NCBI RefSeq assembly: GCF_021354595.1
Contig: NZ_JADWYJ010000005.1
Coordinates: 496,001-560,000 of the forward strand
Source of the DNA: Maribellus sp. CM-23
GTDB lineage: Bacteria > Bacteroidota > Bacteroidia > Bacteroidales > Prolixibacteraceae
Length of the DNA stretch: 64,000 nucleotides
Reading direction: 5' to 3'
Shown: positions 61,015 through 64,000 of the stretch, piece after piece
Layout of the letters: the number at the start of each line of letters is the position of its first letter
How positions within the stretch are numbered: position 1 is the stretch's first letter
Notes under the pieces: model-generated
Seen by the model: the letters and a program-made list of their open reading frames with translations, nothing else
Databases searched by the model: none
Told to the model about the DNA's origin: nothing
Made by a program: the position numbers and the translations under genes

Positions 61015-62454
61015 TTATTTCAGACTATTTGTTAAAACTACACCGTCCTTGTAGCGGGTAATATTTCCGCTGAGGTCGTACAGCTCAACCAAAACAACAT
61101 ACACACCCAGTTTTTGGATCTGTGCGTTTTCATCGGTTCCATCCCACACAAGTGTCTCATCGGTACCTAAAACGCTGTTTTGCGCCAGCTGTGTTATGGG
61201 GCGCCCTGCTGCATCAAAGATGCTGACATTGCACAGGTAACCGGGTTTGTCGAGTTGAAAACGAATCAAATATTCATCGTTATAGCCGTCACCATTAGGA
61301 GAGAAAGATTCCGGCTCGAAACTTATGTTGTTATTTTCTGCAAGGCCATCTCCCGCCTGCGAGTTTTGATAACCGGGTGTTCCGTAACCGGACAAGGAAG
61401 AGGCAGAGTGCCAGTTTGTCGCTTCGTTAGTGTGGGTTGTAAAAGAAATCCGTTCAAGCGAAATTCCTTCGCGGTCGTGAAAAACGGGGAGATGCAAATC
61501 TTCGGTGTAAAATAACTCATCGATTACTTCCAGTTCGTTATTGAGCAAAACCACGTAATCTTCATCGTTATTAAACGAAGGGAATTTCTCCATTTGCAGG
61601 AAACAGCCGGGGCATTCGAGGGTAAACCACGGAAAAACGCCGTTGGTATCTTTGGTAAGAGCGAGGTAGCTGTTGGGTTCAAAGTTCAGTTTTTCTGTGG
61701 TGAGCGCATAAATCTGGGTGAGCTGCAATTCTTTGTCGCGCGAAGCCAGGTAAAGTTTATTCAGCGGAATTTGCTTTTCGGAGTGGTTGTAAATTTCCAC
61801 AAAATCTTCTCCATCCGGAACGGGGTTAAAAAGCACCTCACTGATCAGCACATCGCCGGGCTCGATAAACACCGGATTCCTTTCTTCACCACTTACCACA
61901 ACTTCATCCAAAATCACCTTATCCGATGCATAATGGTTGTTCATTTGCACTACGATCTGGAGTTTTTCCCCGTTCAGATTTGTCTGTCGGGCGGTGTCGA
62001 GTTCCCAGTTCCCATAATTTTCTCCTTTGCTTTTAAAAGGAAGTACGGGGCCGTTGTCGACACAATAGAAGGCTTTCAGAAATTTGGTTTCCGGATTGTC
62101 GCCGCTGCCTGTTTCGCTGGCAATGAGCTGGATACTTATGTTTTTGTAATCCGAAATATCGATTTCTTCTGATCGCCAAACGACTGCGCAATTGACGTCG
62201 CGGCATTCAAATCTTCCGCCCGAAGTGGATACTGTTTTGGCGTAATCATCAGCGTTTGAAAGCAAAACATTTTCATATTCAAGTGCCCAGGATGTGATGC
62301 CTTCAAAATCGGTAAGAACGGTGCTTCCGTCGCCCGAACCCCAAATGCCTTTTCCCGGGACCAAGAAATGCTCGCTCCATATTTCCTGGGAGTGCCCCGG
62401 CAGGCTATAAAAGACTAGGAGGAATGTTAATATTTTTGGAAGATTGGGCCTCAT
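61015..62454 (-). CDS. Exported lamin-tail-domain protein with FlgD-like/gliding-type C-terminus
   Basis: This 479-residue secreted protein has a signal peptide (ILTFLLVFYSLPGHSQ). A jelly-roll-like N-terminal part (about 20-195) is followed by a lamin-tail domain (about 205-350: DVLISEVLFNPVPDGEDFVEIYNHS). The C-terminal part begins ESFSPNGDGYNDEY and ends with VWDGTDENAQ and GVYVVLVELYDLSG. That end resembles FlgD-like Ig folds and gliding-motility-associated C-terminal (type B T9SS) domains. It is probably surface exposed. It is divergent from asd. Confidence 0.7.
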   Translation of the reverse strand: MRPNLPKILTFLLVFYSLPGHSQEIWSEHFLVPGKGIWGSGDGSTVLTDFEGITSWALEYENVLLSNADDYAKTVSTSGGRFECRDVNCAVVWRSEEIDISDYKNISIQLIASETGSGDNPETKFLKAFYCVDNGPVLPFKSKGENYGNWELDTARQTNLNGEKLQIVVQMNNHYASDKVILDEVVVSGEERNPVFIEPGDVLISEVLFNPVPDGEDFVEIYNHSEKQIPLNKLYLASRDKELQLTQIYALTTEKLNFEPNSYLALTKDTNGVFPWFTLECPGCFLQMEKFPSFNNDEDYVVLLNNELEVIDELFYTEDLHLPVFHDREGISLERISFTTHTNEATNWHSASSLSGYGTPGYQNSQAGDGLAENNNISFEPESFSPNGDGYNDEYLIRFQLDKPGYLCNVSIFDAAGRPITQLAQNSVLGTDETLVWDGTDENAQIQKLGVYVVLVELYDLSGNITRYKDGVVLTNSLK

Positions 62455-62479
62455 AACATTACAATTATTTGCAAAATAC

Positions 62480-62487
62480 TAACTTTG
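62480..62487 (+). promoter_or_regulatory. -7 promoter element of asd
   Basis: TAACTTTG is a perfect TAnnTTTG. The TTG at 62485, where a longer frame could begin, lies inside it, so translation starts at 62536. Confidence 0.5.
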
Positions 62488-62535
62488 GCCCACTTAATTG
62501 ATAGCAAGGACTTTAATTTACTAAAAGATTCAAAC

Positions 62536-63546
62536 ATGAGAGTTGCAGTTGTTGGCGTGAGCGGTGCCGTAGGACAGGAGTTCCTGAAAGTGCTCGCAGA
62601 AAGGAATTTTCCGATGGACGAGTTGGTGATTTTTGGCTCGGCAAGGAGTGCCGGCCGTACCTATGAATTCAAGGGTAAACAGCTAACCGTGAAGGAACTC
62701 AAACATGGCGACGATTTTAAAGATATAGATATTGCATTGACTTCGGCCGGTGCAGGTATTTCAAAAGAATATGCTGAAACCATTACCAAACACGGAGCTA
62801 TCATGATCGATAACTCGAGTGCGTTTCGTTACGACGATGACGTGCCGTTGGTAGTACCCGAAGTAAATGCTGAGGATTGCCTGAATCGTCCGAGAAACAT
62901 TATTGCCAATCCAAACTGTTCTACTATTCAGATGGTAGTAGCGCTGAAGCCGATTGAAGATCTTTCTCCGATCAAAAGCATTCATGTGGCTACTTATCAG
63001 GCGGCGAGCGGTGCAGGTGCACAGGGAATTGCAGAGTTGGAAAACCAGGTGAAAGAAGTTGCCGGTGGGGAAGAACCAACCATCAGCAAATTTCCGTACC
63101 AGTTGGCAATGAATATTATCCCGCACATCGATGTTTTTCTGGAGAACGATTATACCAAGGAAGAGATGAAGATGAACTGGGAAACCAAAAAAATTATGCA
63201 TACTGAAGCCGAAGTAAGTGCAACTTGTGTGCGTATTCCGGTGGCCCGCGCGCATTCAGAAGCCATTTGGGTGGAAACCGAGAAACCACTTTCAGTAGAA
63301 GAAGTGAAAGCTGCTTTTGAAAATTTTGAAGGCTTGACAGTGGTGGATAATCCTGCGGAAAAGCAATATCCGATGCCTTTGTTTGTTTCGGGTAAAGACG
63401 ATGTTTATGTGGGTCGAATTCGCAAAGACGTTGCCAATCCGAATGGAATCACTTTCTGGTGTGTAGGCGATCAGATTAAGAAAGGTGCCGCTTTAAATGC
63501 AGTACAAATTGCAGAGTGGCTGGTAGCCAACGGTGAGGTAAAATAG
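62536..63546 (+). CDS. asd: Aspartate-semialdehyde dehydrogenase
   Basis: It reduces aspartyl phosphate to aspartate semialdehyde with NADPH, the second step after aspartokinase, towards lysine, diaminopimelate, threonine and methionine. The 336 residues begin MRVAVVGVSGAVGQEF (nucleotide loop). They show IDNSSAFR, the catalytic cysteine in IANPNCSTIQM (about 128), TYQAASGAG, and the histidine in RIPVARAHSEAIW. Length is normal. A terminator follows. Confidence 0.93.
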   Translation: MRVAVVGVSGAVGQEFLKVLAERNFPMDELVIFGSARSAGRTYEFKGKQLTVKELKHGDDFKDIDIALTSAGAGISKEYAETITKHGAIMIDNSSAFRYDDDVPLVVPEVNAEDCLNRPRNIIANPNCSTIQMVVALKPIEDLSPIKSIHVATYQAASGAGAQGIAELENQVKEVAGGEEPTISKFPYQLAMNIIPHIDVFLENDYTKEEMKMNWETKKIMHTEAEVSATCVRIPVARAHSEAIWVETEKPLSVEEVKAAFENFEGLTVVDNPAEKQYPMPLFVSGKDDVYVGRIRKDVANPNGITFWCVGDQIKKGAALNAVQIAEWLVANGEVK

Positions 63547-63572
63547 CCTTTACAAAAAAATAAATATTAAGA

Positions 63573-63597
63573 AAGTCTGGTAATACCGGACTTTTTT
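63573..63597 (+). terminator. Terminator after asd
   Basis: AAGTCTGGT and ACCGGACTT pair with one G-U around a 3-base loop, followed by TTTT. Confidence 0.85.
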
Positions 63598-63656
63598 CGT
63601 TTTTGGGACTTCGGTTTTTTTAGTAAATTGAGCAGTATCAAAATCACAAACAATTT

Positions 63657-64000
63657 ATGGAGCAAATAGATACCGTTGAGTTGAGGCAGTTGAACCTGGG
63701 AGATTACGAAGAACTAAAGAAGTCAATGATCGAAGCTTATGCCAACTGGCCGGGTGCTTATTGGAGCGAACTTCATTTTCAAAAGCTCTTAAAGATCTTT
63801 CCTGAAGGCCAGCTGGCTGTTCTTGTAAACGATGTGGTGGTGGGTTGTGCGCTTTCCATCATTGTGAAATACGAATTGTTTGGAGATGATCATACCTACC
63901 AGGAAATAACCGGGAGATATACTTTTAATACACATAATCCGAAAGGAAATGTGCTTTACGGAATTGACGTTTTTATTCGTCCCGATTTTCGGGGGCTTCG
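63657..64000 (+). CDS. GNAT acetyltransferase / carbon-nitrogen hydrolase, 5' fragment
   Basis: The first 114 codons of a gene running off the right edge. The sequence has VELRQLNLGDYEELKKSM, NWPGAYWSELHFQKL, ITGRYTFNTHNPKGNVLYGIDV and RPDFRGLR. These are characteristic of the N-terminal GNAT domain of the bifunctional GNAT/carbon-nitrogen hydrolase proteins found in Bacteroidota. The hydrolase half cannot be seen. The start is ATG 63657, 111 bases after asd, with its own transcript likely since a terminator intervenes. Confidence 0.75.
   Translation, partial: MEQIDTVELRQLNLGDYEELKKSMIEAYANWPGAYWSELHFQKLLKIFPEGQLAVLVNDVVVGCALSIIVKYELFGDDHTYQEITGRYTFNTHNPKGNVLYGIDVFIRPDFRGL

Overview
The window reads as chromosome from a Bacteroidota bacterium, most likely an anaerobic or marine Marinilabiliales/Prolixibacteraceae-type organism (inference, not proven). 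Supporting signs: type IX secretion C-terminal sorting domains, SprB-like repeats, DUF5687 and DUF423 proteins, fused 2-oxoacid dehydrogenase E1, almost no Shine-Dalgarno sequences before genes, and recurrent TTG-N18-21-TAnnTTTG promoters. No rRNA, tRNA, CRISPR array, transposase or prophage was recognised.

Layout. 1-7.3 kb: tail of a MutS-family gene, topoisomerase IV (parE, parC), shikimate kinase and a thiamine-diphosphate enzyme. 7.7-20.9 kb: two paralogous giant secreted proteins (1916 and 1894 aa), each with its own tandem-repeat array (9 x 252 bp and 7 x 279 bp), flanking an orphan, degenerate-receiver LuxR-type regulator. Both giants share promoter, leader, start-codon hairpin and a similar terminator. 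20.9-26.5 kb: PIF1-like helicase, small DMT transporter, ABC-F ATPase, L,D-transpeptidase-like lipoprotein. 26.5-31.9 kb: four-gene minus-strand carbohydrate cluster (PHP protein, aldolase/SDR fusion, HAD phosphatase, zinc dehydrogenase) of unknown substrate. 32-36.7 kb: DUF423, M23-LysM peptidase, and a compact exosortase cassette (exosortase, membrane partner, one convergent substrate with a C-terminal sorting signal), followed by a relic of a second LysM gene and a putative barrel protein.

36.8-42.6 kb: 2-oxoacid dehydrogenase E1 and E2 genes divergent from a GntR/UTRA regulator, with two matching palindromic operators between them, then an alpha/beta hydrolase. 43-49 kb: aspartokinase, metallo-beta-lactamase-fold hydrolase, GH78-like rhamnosidase, isochorismatase-family hydrolase and SIS protein. 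49-54 kb: sucCD, an ATP-cone/nuclease fusion, and the queuosine operon queT-queC-queF. 54-64 kb: arsC-like gene, ppk1, prfB with a programmed +1 frameshift, recX, a two-gene ABC exporter, a lamin-tail surface protein, asd, and the 5' end of a GNAT/carbon-nitrogen hydrolase gene.

Most of this is core metabolism and DNA maintenance. The parts most worth a second look are the giant-regulator-giant locus with its duplicated control regions, the one-substrate exosortase cassette beside a LysM gene relic, and the GntR operator pair. Several long open frames start at TTG codons that lie inside recognisable promoter or terminator elements, so internal ATG starts were chosen there.
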